A stretch of 64,000 nucleotides of DNA from a bacterium (GCA_021790935.1 JAJYFL010000003.1:107001-171000); one strand, 5' to 3'. Shown: positions 1 through 12,148, counted from the stretch's first letter. Notes: a model not told the origin generated them from the letters alone. Translations and numbers: made by a program.

Positions 1-201
1 ATCGTTGACCGCGACCTTGACGGTCCCCGACGAGACGACGGAGTCCGCCAGCGCGACGATCTTGATTTCGTCGAGCGTGCCGGCACTGTTGGTCGTGAAC
101 AGCGGAGTGTCCCCGTCCCAGTGCAGCGTCTCGTAGGCCATCGTGCCGGTCGCGTTGGTGCCGGTGCGCATGTACGCTTCTTGCGAGAGCAGGTCGCCCA
201 C
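1..201 (-). CDS. RHS/YD-repeat-like protein, partial at left edge
   Basis: The leftward frame is open to the window edge and reads through motifs such as ETLHWDGDTPLFTTN and DEIKIVALADSV. These resemble the strand-turn-strand units of RHS/YD-repeat proteins, which form large secreted or surface shells around a C-terminal toxin or effector. Only about 67 residues are visible. A GTG at 199-201 is the first plausible start just after the HxlR gene, but the frame stays open upstream and the visible part looks like the middle of such a protein, so it may be a 5'-truncated gene or relic. No signal peptide is seen. The family call rests on motif resemblance alone. Confidence 0.4.
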   Translation of the reverse strand, partial: MGDLLSQEAYMRTGTNATGTMAYETLHWDGDTPLFTTNSAGTLDEIKIVALADSVVSSGTVKVAVND

Positions 202-209
202 ATCTGCTT

Positions 210-842
210 TTAACTTGCGCGGGCGAGGCGCAAGAGAACGCTGCGATCCCCTTTGTAGGTGACGCCGCGCTTGCGTGCTTGGGCGAGCGGCGCCTTCGCG
301 AGAAGCACGCGCGCGACTTCGCTTGCGGGTCCGGCGAGAATTGCATCGGGTCGCTCGACGCGGCCGATCCTCGAGCGAACCGTTCCATTCCCGATATGCA
401 GCGTCACCGGATCGTCACCGGCACGGATTTCCAACGCCGCCGGCGGAAGCCCAGGCTCGCCGTCAGTGAGAAAGAGTTCGGCGGGAAGAGCAATCCAATA
501 ACCGCGCACCTCGTCGCCCGGATCGGTTTTGGCGAGGAGCGGCGCTCCCCATCGCCCGAGCTCGCGCAACACCGGCCGTAGCGCCTCACCGAACGCAGTC
601 AAGCCGTAGAGCGTCGTCGCGATCGGCGCGGGGGCCTCCTCGCGCACGACGATGCCCGCAGATTCCAGTTCGCGCAGGCGTTCGGAGAGCAGGTTCGAGG
701 CGATACCCGGAAGACCGGCCCGCAGCTCCGTGTACCGCGCGCGTCCGCGCGTCATCAGTTCGCGCACGATCAGGAGCGTCCAACGATCGCCCACGAGATC
801 GAGGGCTTTGGCGAGAGCGCAGAACTGGCCATAGGTTCGCAT
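210..842 (-). CDS. HxlR-family transcriptional regulator with C-terminal SCP2-like domain
   Basis: The first 100 residues form an HxlR-type winged helix (CALAKALDLVGDRWTLLIVR, then a recognition region around TELRAGLPGIASNLLSERL and a wing ending near TLYGLTAFGEAL). The last 90 or so residues resemble the sterol-carrier (SCP2)-like domain common in longer HxlR proteins, which may bind a small ligand. It is divergent from the SnoaL/VOC pair, with a perfect 15-bp inverted repeat between them, so it probably controls that pair and itself. The ATG lies 6 nt after a consensus -10 box, so the mRNA is probably leaderless. The family assignment is firm; the inducer is unknown. Confidence 0.9.
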   Translation of the reverse strand: MRTYGQFCALAKALDLVGDRWTLLIVRELMTRGRARYTELRAGLPGIASNLLSERLRELESAGIVVREEAPAPIATTLYGLTAFGEALRPVLRELGRWGAPLLAKTDPGDEVRGYWIALPAELFLTDGEPGLPPAALEIRAGDDPVTLHIGNGTVRSRIGRVERPDAILAGPASEVARVLLAKAPLAQARKRGVTYKGDRSVLLRLARAS

Positions 843-848
843 GCTGCC

Positions 849-877
849 ATTGTAGTCGTGCTTTATTATTTTGTCAA
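849..877 (-). promoter_or_regulatory. Promoter of the HxlR regulator, leaderless layout
   Basis: On the minus strand TTGACA (877-872), a 17-nt spacer and TACAAT (854-849) form a near-perfect sigma-A-type promoter. The ATG begins at 842, so the predicted transcript start falls on or next to the start codon and leaves no room for a Shine-Dalgarno sequence. Confidence 0.75.
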
Positions 878-887
878 GTCACTTGAC
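873..887. promoter_or_regulatory. Palindromic operator between divergent promoters
   Basis: GTCAAGT-C-ACTTGAC is a perfect 7-bp inverted repeat around one central base. It overlaps the -35 elements of both divergent promoters, where a dimeric winged-helix repressor would block both directions. Assignment to the adjacent HxlR protein is inference from position and symmetry. Confidence 0.65.
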
Positions 888-911
888 TTTTTAAACTACA
901 ACTGCTACGCT
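883..911 (+). promoter_or_regulatory. Promoter of the SnoaL/VOC pair
   Basis: TTGACT (883-888), a 17-nt spacer and TACGCT (906-911) lie upstream of the gene starting at 941. The -35 box is embedded in the palindrome at 873-887. An AAAGGAAG ribosome-binding site sits at 928-935. Confidence 0.6.
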
Positions 912-940
912 AAGCGAACGCGAAACGAAAGGAAGCCGCA

Positions 941-1327
941 ATGCAAAATATCTCCGATCTCAAAGGACGGACCGTCCGGTATATCGAGGCGTCGGGCTCG
1001 AAGGACTACGATACGGTACGCGAGATTCTCACGCCCGATGTCTCCTTCAAGGGACCCTTCATGAAACTCGGCTCCTCGCAGGCGTTTATCGCAGGACTGG
1101 AGCGCATGGCGCCGATTTGGGAGCGCAACGTCGTTCAGAAGGTCTTGAGCGACGGCAATCAGGTCTGCGTTCTCTACGATTTTGTGACGAACACGGCGGC
1201 AGGCGCAGTGCCGTGCATCGAACTGCTTAAGTTCGAGGACGATCGCATCTCGAGCGTGGAACTGTTCTTCGACCGCGCTCAGTTCGCGCCAGCACAGGAA
1301 GCGCTCGCAAAGCGCGCCGCTTCGTGA
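941..1327 (+). CDS. SnoaL-like / NTF2-family protein
   Basis: This 128-residue protein has the length and pattern of a cone-shaped SnoaL/NTF2 domain: an N-terminal helix with YIEASGSKDYDTVREILTPD, the FKGPF strand, and a C-terminal sheet with CIELLKFEDDRISSVELFF. Such folds serve as cyclases, isomerases, hydrolases or non-enzymatic binding domains, and no catalytic dyad can be assigned confidently. The start has a good RBS 5 nt upstream. It is translationally coupled (GTGA) to the next gene and faces the HxlR regulator across a shared operator. The substrate is unknown. Confidence 0.8.
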   Translation: MQNISDLKGRTVRYIEASGSKDYDTVREILTPDVSFKGPFMKLGSSQAFIAGLERMAPIWERNVVQKVLSDGNQVCVLYDFVTNTAAGAVPCIELLKFEDDRISSVELFFDRAQFAPAQEALAKRAAS

Positions 1328-1692
1328 TCGCTGCGCTCGGGGCGCGCGTGCATTTGCTCGTGCGCCCCGTCCATCGCGGAGCGTTCACAGTACTCTTCCG
1401 CGACGCGCTCTCGTGCGATATGCGCGAGTTGGACTTTGGCTTACTGCTTCCGATCCTGCTCGTATCTTTTCCGGACGGCAGCGCGTTCAGCGTAGAGTTC
1501 GCTTCCGATCCGCCGGAAGAGTCAAGCGGAACATGGATCGAGTTCCGAACCGATAATGTGCCGGCGGTTCAACAAAAGTTACGTGAGGCGGGAGTTGTCA
1601 GTTTTCGCCACCCTGGGAGTTCGCACGACTATTTCAGAGCACCGGGCGGACAAGTGTTTCGAGTTCTCGACGTTGGATACCGCGGTCCCTAA
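1324..1692 (+). CDS. VOC (glyoxalase-like) domain protein
   Basis: Reading begins at a GTG that overlaps the stop of the SnoaL-like gene (GTGA). The 122-residue product has one vicinal-oxygen-chelate-like unit: a first half with MRELDFGLLLPILLVSFPDG and a second half with WIEFRTDNVPAVQQKLREAG and the typical ending FRAPGGQVFRVLDV. VOC proteins act as dioxygenases, isomerases or drug-binding proteins. The metal ligands are not obvious, so it may only bind a ligand. Co-regulation with the SnoaL-like protein suggests a shared small-molecule response. Confidence 0.7.
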   Translation: MIAALGARVHLLVRPVHRGAFTVLFRDALSCDMRELDFGLLLPILLVSFPDGSAFSVEFASDPPEESSGTWIEFRTDNVPAVQQKLREAGVVSFRHPGSSHDYFRAPGGQVFRVLDVGYRGP

Positions 1693-1802
1693 AAGGTGAT
1701 TCGGCAGCGACTCCGCTCGCAATAGATCAGAGTTGCCTTAAATGAGCCGACCCAGGCAGTCTTGTTCATGAGAAGCACAGCTCAGGAAGGAGCAGGACTT
1801 AC

Positions 1803-2148
1803 GTGTATTCGCCCAAGTTTGCGAGAGTTTTCGTAGCGGTTGCAGCCATGGGACTTGTCTCGAGCGGCTTGGCGCGTACGAATTGTGGCCGAAACGCGAC
1901 CCCGAGTTACCGAGATATCACCACGATTCGCTATTACGCGTCAGACTGCCATGGGAACTGCCCGATTTACGAGGTGCTCTTCTCCCCTACCTATCGCGTT
2001 GCATCTGTCTCGCGCAGCGTAGACTCGTCATCGCAGTTTTGGTTTTATCCGGGCCACGTCGCTGCTTGGAAATTCTGCTGATCCACACGTACTTATCGTG
2101 ACCACATCGGGGTGTCACAATTATATCCGTAATGACGCCATCGGCTAG
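1803..2148 (+). pseudogene. DUF6438-like secreted protein, probably frameshifted
   Basis: A GTG-initiated frame of 92 residues (1803-2081) begins with a signal-peptide-like segment and contains TTIRYYASDCHGNCPIYEVL, which matches the N-terminal pattern of DUF6438 (a D-C-x-G-x-C-P-x-Y core). It stops early, about half-way through such a domain. A neighbouring frame continues with HVLIVTTSGCHNYIRND up to a TAG at 2146-2148, as expected after a single frameshift near 2078. A short genuine gene cannot be excluded. GGAAGGAG lies upstream of the GTG. The family is one of unknown function. Confidence 0.4.
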
Positions 2149-2520
2149 GAACTCCCGAGCTCTGCCAGCGCGAAGAGAAAGGTGTTTCTCGACCTTTTCG
2201 TGCTCCACACTCGCAATGTCAGCGTTGTTTCCTAGATACACAAGGAACCGCTCCACTCGCCTGCCGTCGAGGGCTGTATAGGTCTCCGAGAAATGCCAGA
2301 TTCACGAATATAACACCACCCACGCGCGCGCCCATGCTATTGTTCTGGAAACCTGGCAAGGGAACCGAAATTATGAGCAGATCAGCCACCCGGCAGCTCG
2401 CGCCCCATTAGGCAACGGCCGGGCGGTTCCTTGTCGGCGACAGGCGGGCAGGGCGTCCGCGCGCGAGATTTCTAGAGAGGAGCTTCTATCGGGCCGGCAC
2501 GGCCCAGATCTCCGGCCGTC
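2149..2520. other. Intergenic stretch without a recognisable gene
   Basis: About 370 bases separate the broken DUF6438-like gene from the monooxygenase-like gene. Short open frames exist on both strands but none has a family signature, a good RBS or sensible composition. The part before 2350 is less GC-rich than its surroundings. No tRNA, terminator-grade hairpin or repeat copy is seen. Confidence 0.5.
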
Positions 2521-2853
2521 TTAGGCCAGCGTGTCGAGCGGGGGCCGGTACTCGTCGGGGCCCTCGTAGAATCCGAGCAGGTGTTCCTCGAGCTTGAGCA
2601 TCCCAAGCCTGCGGTCGAGTTCGGCAGACTCCTCGCCGAAACGGCCGCGGAAATCCTCCCAATCTGCCTGGCTCTCCCATACGCCGATCATCACGTAAAC
2701 CGCCGGGTCTTCGCGGTGACGGAAGAGGCGAACCCGCCGGAAGCCGCCGTGCCGCCCGAAGAGTGCCGCCCATGGGCCGGTCGAGCCGTATGCGTGCTCG
2801 AAGGCTCGCGCCTGCGCCGGATGCACGCGGTACCGGCGGAAAATCTCAACCAT
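2521..2853 (-). CDS. Antibiotic-biosynthesis-monooxygenase-like (dimeric alpha/beta barrel) protein
   Basis: The 110-residue product has the ABM-like ferredoxin fold pattern: a first strand (MVEIFRRYRVHPAQ), a helix (ARAFEHAYGSTGPWAALF), a second strand (RVRLFRHREDPAVYVMIGVW) and an ESQADWEDFRGRF helix. Such proteins are small oxygenases, heme-degrading enzymes or dimeric binding modules; no catalytic residue is evident. It starts 8 nt inside the 3' end of the BNR-repeat gene and is probably co-transcribed and translationally coupled with it. Confidence 0.7.
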   Translation of the reverse strand: MVEIFRRYRVHPAQARAFEHAYGSTGPWAALFGRHGGFRRVRLFRHREDPAVYVMIGVWESQADWEDFRGRFGEESAELDRRLGMLKLEEHLLGFYEGPDEYRPPLDTLA

Positions 2854-5800
2854 TCGGCTTATGCATCTCGGGTTTGCGCGTCAGGTGCGTCAGCGGAGGA
2901 ACTTTGGCCGCGCGCAATCGCGCATCCACGGATCTTAGGCCGCCCGCGGCAAAGCGGCGAACCGCATCGAGGCGCTCGTTCGCGAGCGCGTGCAGGACCG
3001 CGGTCTCGCGCGCTTCGGGTTGCGTGGGAGGCGCGAAGGTGCCGCCGGACGCGTCGATTTGCGTCTGCAGGCGCTCGCGCAGCATATCCTGCAGAAAGTC
3101 GTTGTCCTGATCGTTGCGCGGATTGGAGGTGATCGATGCCATGAGAACCTTGGCCGCGGCAGCCGCCTGTGCCACCGCGAGGGCCGTTGACCCGTCCCCG
3201 GGGCGCCGCAGCGCTCGCACGCGCGACGGCGCTTCGCGCACGACGGTGCCGAGCAGGTTCAGCGCCCGGTCCACGCGCGCGTAATCGCCATAGAGCTCGC
3301 GCTCCATCGCATAGCGGGCCCGTAGCTGCGCGGCCGTCCAGCGCGTCCGCGGATCCTGTTTCACGGTCACCGGAGCTCGCAGCGCCAGGGCACCGGCACG
3401 GACCTCGACCGTATAGGTTCCCGGCAAGACCGGCGGACCGGCGTCGTAGTAGTTGTTCCAGGCCGGCGTAAACTTCCAGGCCGGCGGCTTCGTCGAACGC
3501 AGATCCCACACGAAGCGGTTCATTCCGGCTTGCCCGGTCACGCGGGGAGCGATCCAGACGACACGGCCGGAGGCATCGCGCACCTCGGCCCGGACGCGAG
3601 CTGCCGGCCGGTTGAGCCAAAACGTGACGATCGCTCCGTAGGGCGGCGCTTCCCCATCGCTACGAGTATTCCAGTACGAGTGCTCGTTCCATTCGTAGGC
3701 CGGGCGCACGGGGAAAAGCGTAGGCGCGCTGCGGGGGAGGTGCGCGACGGGCGCCGCGTCGTCCAGTATCCAGACGCCGCGACCATGCGTGGCGAGGATG
3801 AGGTCGTGCGTATCGGGCTGCACGCGAATATCGCGAATCGATGTCGCCGGCAGATTCTGATTGAAACTCTGCCAGTGCGCGCCGCCGTCGAGCGAGACCC
3901 AGAGGCTCTCCTCGAGCCCCGCATAGAGCACGCTCGGGTTGCCGGGATCGACGCGTACGCTGCGCACGGGTTGCCCAGCCGGCAGACCGTGGGCGATCGA
4001 ACGCCAACGGCGGCCGTAGTCGTGCGTAACGTACAGGTGAGGTGCAAAATCGCCGGCCATATGACGATCGTAGGCCGCGTAGAGCGTGCCCGCATCCTGA
4101 TGGGACGCCGAAAGACTCGCAAAACGGCCCCACGGCGCAATGCCCGGCGGCGTGACGTTTTCCCAATGCTTGCCGCTATCACGCGTGAGCTGCACCAAGC
4201 CGTCGTCCGTCCCGATCCAGATCTCGCCGCGCCTTACGACGGACGGTGCGATATAGAGAATCGTATCGGAGGTCTCGGCACCGGTTCCGTCCAGCGTGAT
4301 GCCGCCCGTCACCACCTGATGCGCTCGATCGTTGCGCGTGAGATCGGGGCCGAGCACGCGCCAGTGCGAGCCGCGATCGCTCGTCGCAAAGAGCACGTTG
4401 CCGCCGTAGTAGGCGACGTGCGGATCGAACGGGTCGAATGCGATCGGCGCCTCCCAGTTGAAACGGTATCGCAAAAGTTTCGGGTCGACGGCGTTTTGAT
4501 CGCGCATGTACGGCGGGATCGATCGCACCGCACCGGTACGCGTATCCGCGATGGCGATATCGGCTTGATAGTTACCGCCGGCGCTCGAGGTCCAGATCAG
4601 ATGCGGATCGAGCGGGTCTGGGAGCGCCCACGTTCCGTCGCCGCCGCCTACGTACCGCCACTGGCTCGACGAGAGGCCGCGCGGGTCGAGCGGGTTGGAC
4701 GGCGCGCACCACACGCCGTTGTCCTGCAGCGGCGCGCAGACGCGATACGGATTGCGGCGATCGTAGCCGACGTGGTAGAGCTGCGAGATCGGCAGGGCGT
4801 TGTCCCACGTCCAGGTCGTACCGCCGTCGTATGAAAACGCAATGCCGCCGTCGTTCCCTTCGATGATGCGCTTGCCGTCGCCGGCGATCCACATCGCGTG
4901 GTTGTCGCCATGCACTCCGCGCGCCGTGATACGGAACGTCTCTCCGCCATCGGCGCTGACGGTGTTGTGGACCGAGAGCGCCCACAGGCGGTTTTCGTCG
5001 GTCGGATCGACGAAGACGTGCGTGTAATAGAACGGCCGCTCGTCGATGAGCGTGTTGTCGCTCACCATTCGCCAACTCGCGCCCGCGTCGTCGCTGCGCC
5101 ACAGCAAACCCTCTTTGGATTGGATCAGCGCGTAGACGCGTTTGGGGTTCGACGGTGCGACGGCGATGCCGATGCGTCCCTCTTCGCCGCTCGGCAAGCC
5201 GTGGCCGGCAAGTTTGGTCCACGTGCCGCCAAAATCGGTCGACTCGTACAGGCCGTCGTGCGGTCCACCGCTCTGCAGGCTCCATCCCGTACGCCGGAAC
5301 TCCCACAGCCCGGCGTAGACGACCCCAGGCGCCTTCGCGGCATCCGCCATATCGGAGACGCCGGTATCGGGAGCGAGATAGAGCGTCTTGTTCCACGTCT
5401 TTCCGCCATCGGTCGTCCGGTAGACGCCGCGCTGCGGGCTCGCCGCAAACGGGTCCCCTAGGACGCCGACCAGGATCCGCTGCGGGTCGACGGGGTCGAT
5501 CAGAATCTTTGAGACGAGCGTATCGGGTAACACCAGGACGTGGCGCCACGTCTTCCCGCCGTCGCGCGTGAGATAGACGCCATCGCCCTCGATGACGTCG
5601 TTGCGCGGCGCGGCTTCGCCGGTGCCGACCCAAACGACGTTCGTATTCTGCGGATCGATCGCAATCGCGCCGATCGATGCGTCGTCTTCCGCATCGAATA
5701 CGGGCGACCACGTCTGCCCCGCGTTCGTGCTCTTCCAAACGCCGCCACCGGCAGCGCCAACATAGTAGAGATACGGATCGCGGTTGGTCCCGGCTACCGC

Positions 5801-5950
5801 ACCCAGCCGGCCACCGGAGACTGCCGGTCCGATGCTGCGCCAGCGTAATTGCGCGAGCGGCGACGGCACGCGATCGCGCGCAACGGCTCCCGCCCCACAC
5901 GCAAAGACCGCGGCAACGGTTACTGCGAGAAACCTCCGAAGTCGGCCCAT
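2846..5950 (-). CDS. Secreted BNR/YVTN-repeat beta-propeller protein
   Basis: This 1034-residue protein starts with a signal peptide (RRFLAVTVAAVFACGAGAVA). Roughly the first 700 residues hold many Asp-box/BNR units of the form TxDGGxTW or STNAGQTW, typical of sialidase-, sortilin/VPS10- and xyloglucanase-like double propellers. A FATHGRGVWILDD motif follows, and then a C-terminal beta-sandwich (GPPVLPGTYTVEVRAGALAL) and a helical tail. Homologues are often labelled glycosyl hydrolase, but no catalytic acid can be assigned here, so this may be a binding or scaffold protein. It is secreted or periplasmic and is followed in overlap by the small ABM-like gene. Confidence 0.85.
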   Translation of the reverse strand: MGRLRRFLAVTVAAVFACGAGAVARDRVPSPLAQLRWRSIGPAVSGGRLGAVAGTNRDPYLYYVGAAGGGVWKSTNAGQTWSPVFDAEDDASIGAIAIDPQNTNVVWVGTGEAAPRNDVIEGDGVYLTRDGGKTWRHVLVLPDTLVSKILIDPVDPQRILVGVLGDPFAASPQRGVYRTTDGGKTWNKTLYLAPDTGVSDMADAAKAPGVVYAGLWEFRRTGWSLQSGGPHDGLYESTDFGGTWTKLAGHGLPSGEEGRIGIAVAPSNPKRVYALIQSKEGLLWRSDDAGASWRMVSDNTLIDERPFYYTHVFVDPTDENRLWALSVHNTVSADGGETFRITARGVHGDNHAMWIAGDGKRIIEGNDGGIAFSYDGGTTWTWDNALPISQLYHVGYDRRNPYRVCAPLQDNGVWCAPSNPLDPRGLSSSQWRYVGGGDGTWALPDPLDPHLIWTSSAGGNYQADIAIADTRTGAVRSIPPYMRDQNAVDPKLLRYRFNWEAPIAFDPFDPHVAYYGGNVLFATSDRGSHWRVLGPDLTRNDRAHQVVTGGITLDGTGAETSDTILYIAPSVVRRGEIWIGTDDGLVQLTRDSGKHWENVTPPGIAPWGRFASLSASHQDAGTLYAAYDRHMAGDFAPHLYVTHDYGRRWRSIAHGLPAGQPVRSVRVDPGNPSVLYAGLEESLWVSLDGGAHWQSFNQNLPATSIRDIRVQPDTHDLILATHGRGVWILDDAAPVAHLPRSAPTLFPVRPAYEWNEHSYWNTRSDGEAPPYGAIVTFWLNRPAARVRAEVRDASGRVVWIAPRVTGQAGMNRFVWDLRSTKPPAWKFTPAWNNYYDAGPPVLPGTYTVEVRAGALALRAPVTVKQDPRTRWTAAQLRARYAMERELYGDYARVDRALNLLGTVVREAPSRVRALRRPGDGSTALAVAQAAAAAKVLMASITSNPRNDQDNDFLQDMLRERLQTQIDASGGTFAPPTQPEARETAVLHALANERLDAVRRFAAGGLRSVDARLRAAKVPPLTHLTRKPEMHKPNG

Positions 5951-6048
5951 GCCAGCCCATTAGCCAGGATCGGGCGCGTCGCCTTTGCGCTGCAGCCCGC
6001 CAAGCGCGTGTCAAGCGGAGTTTCCCCGCCTACCCGGAAGCACGTGCG

Positions 6049-6900
6049 ATGAACGTTTCCCGACCCAACTGGCCCAACGGCCTCGGGCTGCTCGGCATCC
6101 ACCTCGGTGCGCTGCTGGCGTTCCTGCCGGGATTCTTTTCGTGGTCGGGCCTTGCGGTTGCGGGCATCCTCACCTACGCGACGGGCGCGCTCGGCGTAAC
6201 GCTCAACTACCACCGAACGCTCACGCACCGCAGCCTCAGGATGATCAAACCGATCGAGTACGCCACCGCAATCCTTGGGATGCTCGCCCTGCAAGGCGAT
6301 CCGATTGCATGGGTCGCGACGCATCGCATCCATCACGCGCACTCCGATCGGCAGGGCGATCCGCACACGGTCCGGCGCGGTCTTTCCTGGGCGCATCTCG
6401 GATGGCTTTTCAGAGCCAACAAGTACGTACCGGCCAGCGCCGAACGGGAGCGTTACTGCCCGGATTTGCACGCCGACCCGTTTTACCGCGCGCTGCCCTA
6501 CGCAAACGTCCCGCTGCAGATCGCCCTCGCAGTCGCGCTCTTCGCGATCGGCGGCTGGTCGTGGCTGGTCTGGGGCATCTTCGCGCGCCTGGTCTTCACA
6601 TTTCACACCACCTGGCTCGTGAACAGCGCCTCGCACTATGCCGGCTATCGTACCTATCGCACGACCGACCGCTCGACCAACTCCTGGTGGGTCGCGTTGC
6701 TCTCGTTCGGCGAAGGCTGGCATAACAACCACCACGCCTTCCCGTTCTCGGCGCGCCACGGCATCGCGTGGTGGGAGCTGGATCTCACGTGGTGGAACAT
6801 CAGAGTGCTGGCGGCGTTGAAGCTGGCCGACCGAGTGCGCGTGCCGTCGCAGGCGATGCTTAATAGGTTACGCCTGCCCGCTCCCGCACGCTCCGCGTAG
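6049..6900 (+). CDS. Membrane acyl-CoA/acyl-lipid delta-9 fatty acid desaturase
   Basis: The product introduces a double bond into acyl chains at a membrane di-iron site. All three histidine boxes are present: HRTLTH, HRIHH and HNNHH, with the spacing of the stearoyl-CoA desaturase family, together with about four hydrophobic segments. The chosen ATG gives 283 residues, about normal for bacterial enzymes; a longer open frame upstream lacks family similarity. The gene is divergent from the BNR protein with a 98-bp gap. It ends 19 nt before the exonuclease start, so the two may share a transcript. Confidence 0.92.
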   Translation: MNVSRPNWPNGLGLLGIHLGALLAFLPGFFSWSGLAVAGILTYATGALGVTLNYHRTLTHRSLRMIKPIEYATAILGMLALQGDPIAWVATHRIHHAHSDRQGDPHTVRRGLSWAHLGWLFRANKYVPASAERERYCPDLHADPFYRALPYANVPLQIALAVALFAIGGWSWLVWGIFARLVFTFHTTWLVNSASHYAGYRTYRTTDRSTNSWWVALLSFGEGWHNNHHAFPFSARHGIAWWELDLTWWNIRVLAALKLADRVRVPSQAMLNRLRLPAPARSA

Positions 6901-6919
6901 GTACCACGCGCTGGAAGAC

Positions 6920-7468
6920 GTGCTTAACTCCGATAGCCTCCTAGGCTCCATCGACTTGCGCCGCAGCTATGCCGTAATCGACGTCGAGACGACTGGCTTC
7001 AATCCGGCGGTGGATCGAGTAGTCGAGGCTGCCTGCGTGCAGATTCGCGATGGCGATATCGTCGGCACCTGGAGCTCGCTCGTCAACCCGCAACGCCCCA
7101 TCCCGCCCCAAGCCAGCGCCGTTCACGGAATCTATGATGAGGACGTCGTCAACGCCCCCGCCTTCGAGCATGTAGAGGCGCACCTGCTCGGCCTCTGCAG
7201 TGAAAGCGTCGTCGTGGCGCACAATGCATCGTTCGACCTCGGCTTCCTGCCTGCGCTCGCCGCCGCTCGCCCGTCGCTCTGTTCTCTGCAGCTGGCGCGG
7301 CGCGCCTTTCCGCTCGCACCCAACCACAAGAATCAGACCCTCCGCTACTACCTTCGGCTTGACGACGACCCGCTCATCGCAAGCCTCGGCGCGCACCGGG
7401 CGTTGGCCGATGCGCTCGTCACGACCGCGATCTTCCTGCGCTGCATTCGAACTTTACGGCGGCCGTAA
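6920..7468 (+). CDS. DnaQ-like 3'-5' exonuclease (DEDDh)
   Basis: This 182-residue protein carries the DEDDh exonuclease motifs: YAVIDVETTGF (ExoI; D and E metal ligands), HNASFDLGFL (ExoII) and HRALADALVTT (ExoIII with the His-5-Asp pair). It resembles the epsilon proofreading domain or a stand-alone DnaQ/PolC-type exonuclease. A GTG at 6920 is the likely start, but the first dozen residues (LNSDSLLGSIDL) are encoded by a solo repeat end at 6922-6943, so the ancestral start may have been the TTG at about 6956. It converges on rpoC with only 8 bp between stops and no visible terminator. Confidence 0.88.
   Translation: MLNSDSLLGSIDLRRSYAVIDVETTGFNPAVDRVVEAACVQIRDGDIVGTWSSLVNPQRPIPPQASAVHGIYDEDVVNAPAFEHVEAHLLGLCSESVVVAHNASFDLGFLPALAAARPSLCSLQLARRAFPLAPNHKNQTLRYYLRLDDDPLIASLGAHRALADALVTTAIFLRCIRTLRRP
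6922..6943. repeat. Solo terminal end of the dispersed repeat family (D)
   Basis: GCTTAACTCCGATAGCCTCC followed by TA matches the right terminal inverted repeat of the copy at 13014-13180 in 20 of 22 positions. The body of the repeat is missing. It sits at the start of the exonuclease gene and encodes its first residues. Confidence 0.65.
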
Positions 7469-7476
7469 GAAGCATC

Positions 7477-11280
<3,804 letters not shown>

Positions 11281-11404
11281 CTATTCCTCGAAACCCGGTT
11301 GCGCGGTGCCGCCAAAAGCGCATAGCAAACCTAGGGGCGGCGTCCGCCCACGGACGCCTTCCTGCTCGGTCTGCTCAGTTATGAGGTTCGGGGCACAGAC
11401 GAAC

Positions 11405-11433
11405 AGTATAACACGCACTCCGGGAGGCGACAA
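11405..11433 (-). promoter_or_regulatory. rpoC promoter
   Basis: TTGTCG (11433-11428), a 17-nt spacer and TATACT (11410-11405) on the minus strand. The predicted leader is about 118 nt and contains a perfect 8-bp stem with a 4-nt loop at 11339-11358 (GGCGTCCG...CGGACGCC) with no U-run, so it is more likely structural than a terminator. Confidence 0.65.
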
Positions 11434-11505
11434 GGCGGCGGCGAACCCGGCCGAATCGCACCGCTCTCGGGGTGTGCGGCGGAGCGAATTGGGTAAGACC
11501 ATAGC

Positions 11506-12072
11506 ATGATCGTCGGCATCATCGGCTCCAACGACCGGGCGGCAGCGATCGGGCGTCTGCTTGCTCGTCGCCATACTCTCTCCTTCAGCGACCCAAGCGA
11601 CCCGGAGCGCGCCAAGCAGCTCGCCGCAGCCATCGGACCGCCAGCCACGGTTGTGGCCCCATACGAACAGATCATGCGCAGCGATGTCGTGATCCTCGCG
11701 CTCGCCTGGAAAGACGTCGACCGCGCGCTGGCGGCCGCCGGACCCTTCGACGGCAAGATCGTCGTCGACGCCACCAACGCGGACCGTGCTACGGCCGTCA
11801 CCTCGAGCGAACTGATCGCGCGCAAGATCAATGAGGACCACGTCGTCAAGGCCTTCAACATGCTGCCGCCCGATACGCTACTGCGCGATGCGGAGCAGGG
11901 CATCGCGCTCTACTACTGCGGCGACGAACGCCACGACAAAGCCGTCGCGGCAGATCTCATTCGGGATGCGGGCTACGCGCCGATCGACCTCGGACAATTG
12001 CGCAACGGCCGAGAGATAGAACCGGGCGGCCCGCGTTTCGGCGCAGAGATTCCCGCCGATCAAGCCGCCTGA
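11506..12072 (+). CDS. NADPH-dependent F420-reductase-like dinucleotide-binding protein
   Basis: The 188-residue product has a Rossmann fold with a variant N-terminal dinucleotide motif (IVGIIGSNDRAAAIGRLL), followed by the segment DVVILALAWKDVDRAL, the strand KIVVDATNA and the conserved VVKAFNMLPP, all typical of the F420-dependent NADP oxidoreductase/YqeB-like family. Such proteins pass hydride between NADP and F420 or other partners; the partner cannot be told from sequence. It is divergent from rpoC and is the first of three rightward genes separating rpoC from rpoB. Confidence 0.8.
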   Translation: MIVGIIGSNDRAAAIGRLLARRHTLSFSDPSDPERAKQLAAAIGPPATVVAPYEQIMRSDVVILALAWKDVDRALAAAGPFDGKIVVDATNADRATAVTSSELIARKINEDHVVKAFNMLPPDTLLRDAEQGIALYYCGDERHDKAVAADLIRDAGYAPIDLGQLRNGREIEPGGPRFGAEIPADQAA

Positions 12073-12148
12073 CGCCTCGCCCACCCCCTCCCGGGCGGAA
12101 CGCCGCCGAGATGCACTGCGTTACACCGGAAACGGAGGACTTACGTCA

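Noticed and set aside
1987-2256. 89-codon leftward frame in the DUF6438-like region
   Set aside because: No family signature and no RBS; antisense to the more convincing DUF6438-like motif.
3530-4834. 434-codon rightward open frame
   Set aside because: Lies wholly antisense to the BNR-repeat gene; no domain features.
4572-6014. 480-codon leftward open frame in a second frame of the BNR gene
   Set aside because: Arg-rich shadow; the signal peptide and Asp boxes are in the other frame.
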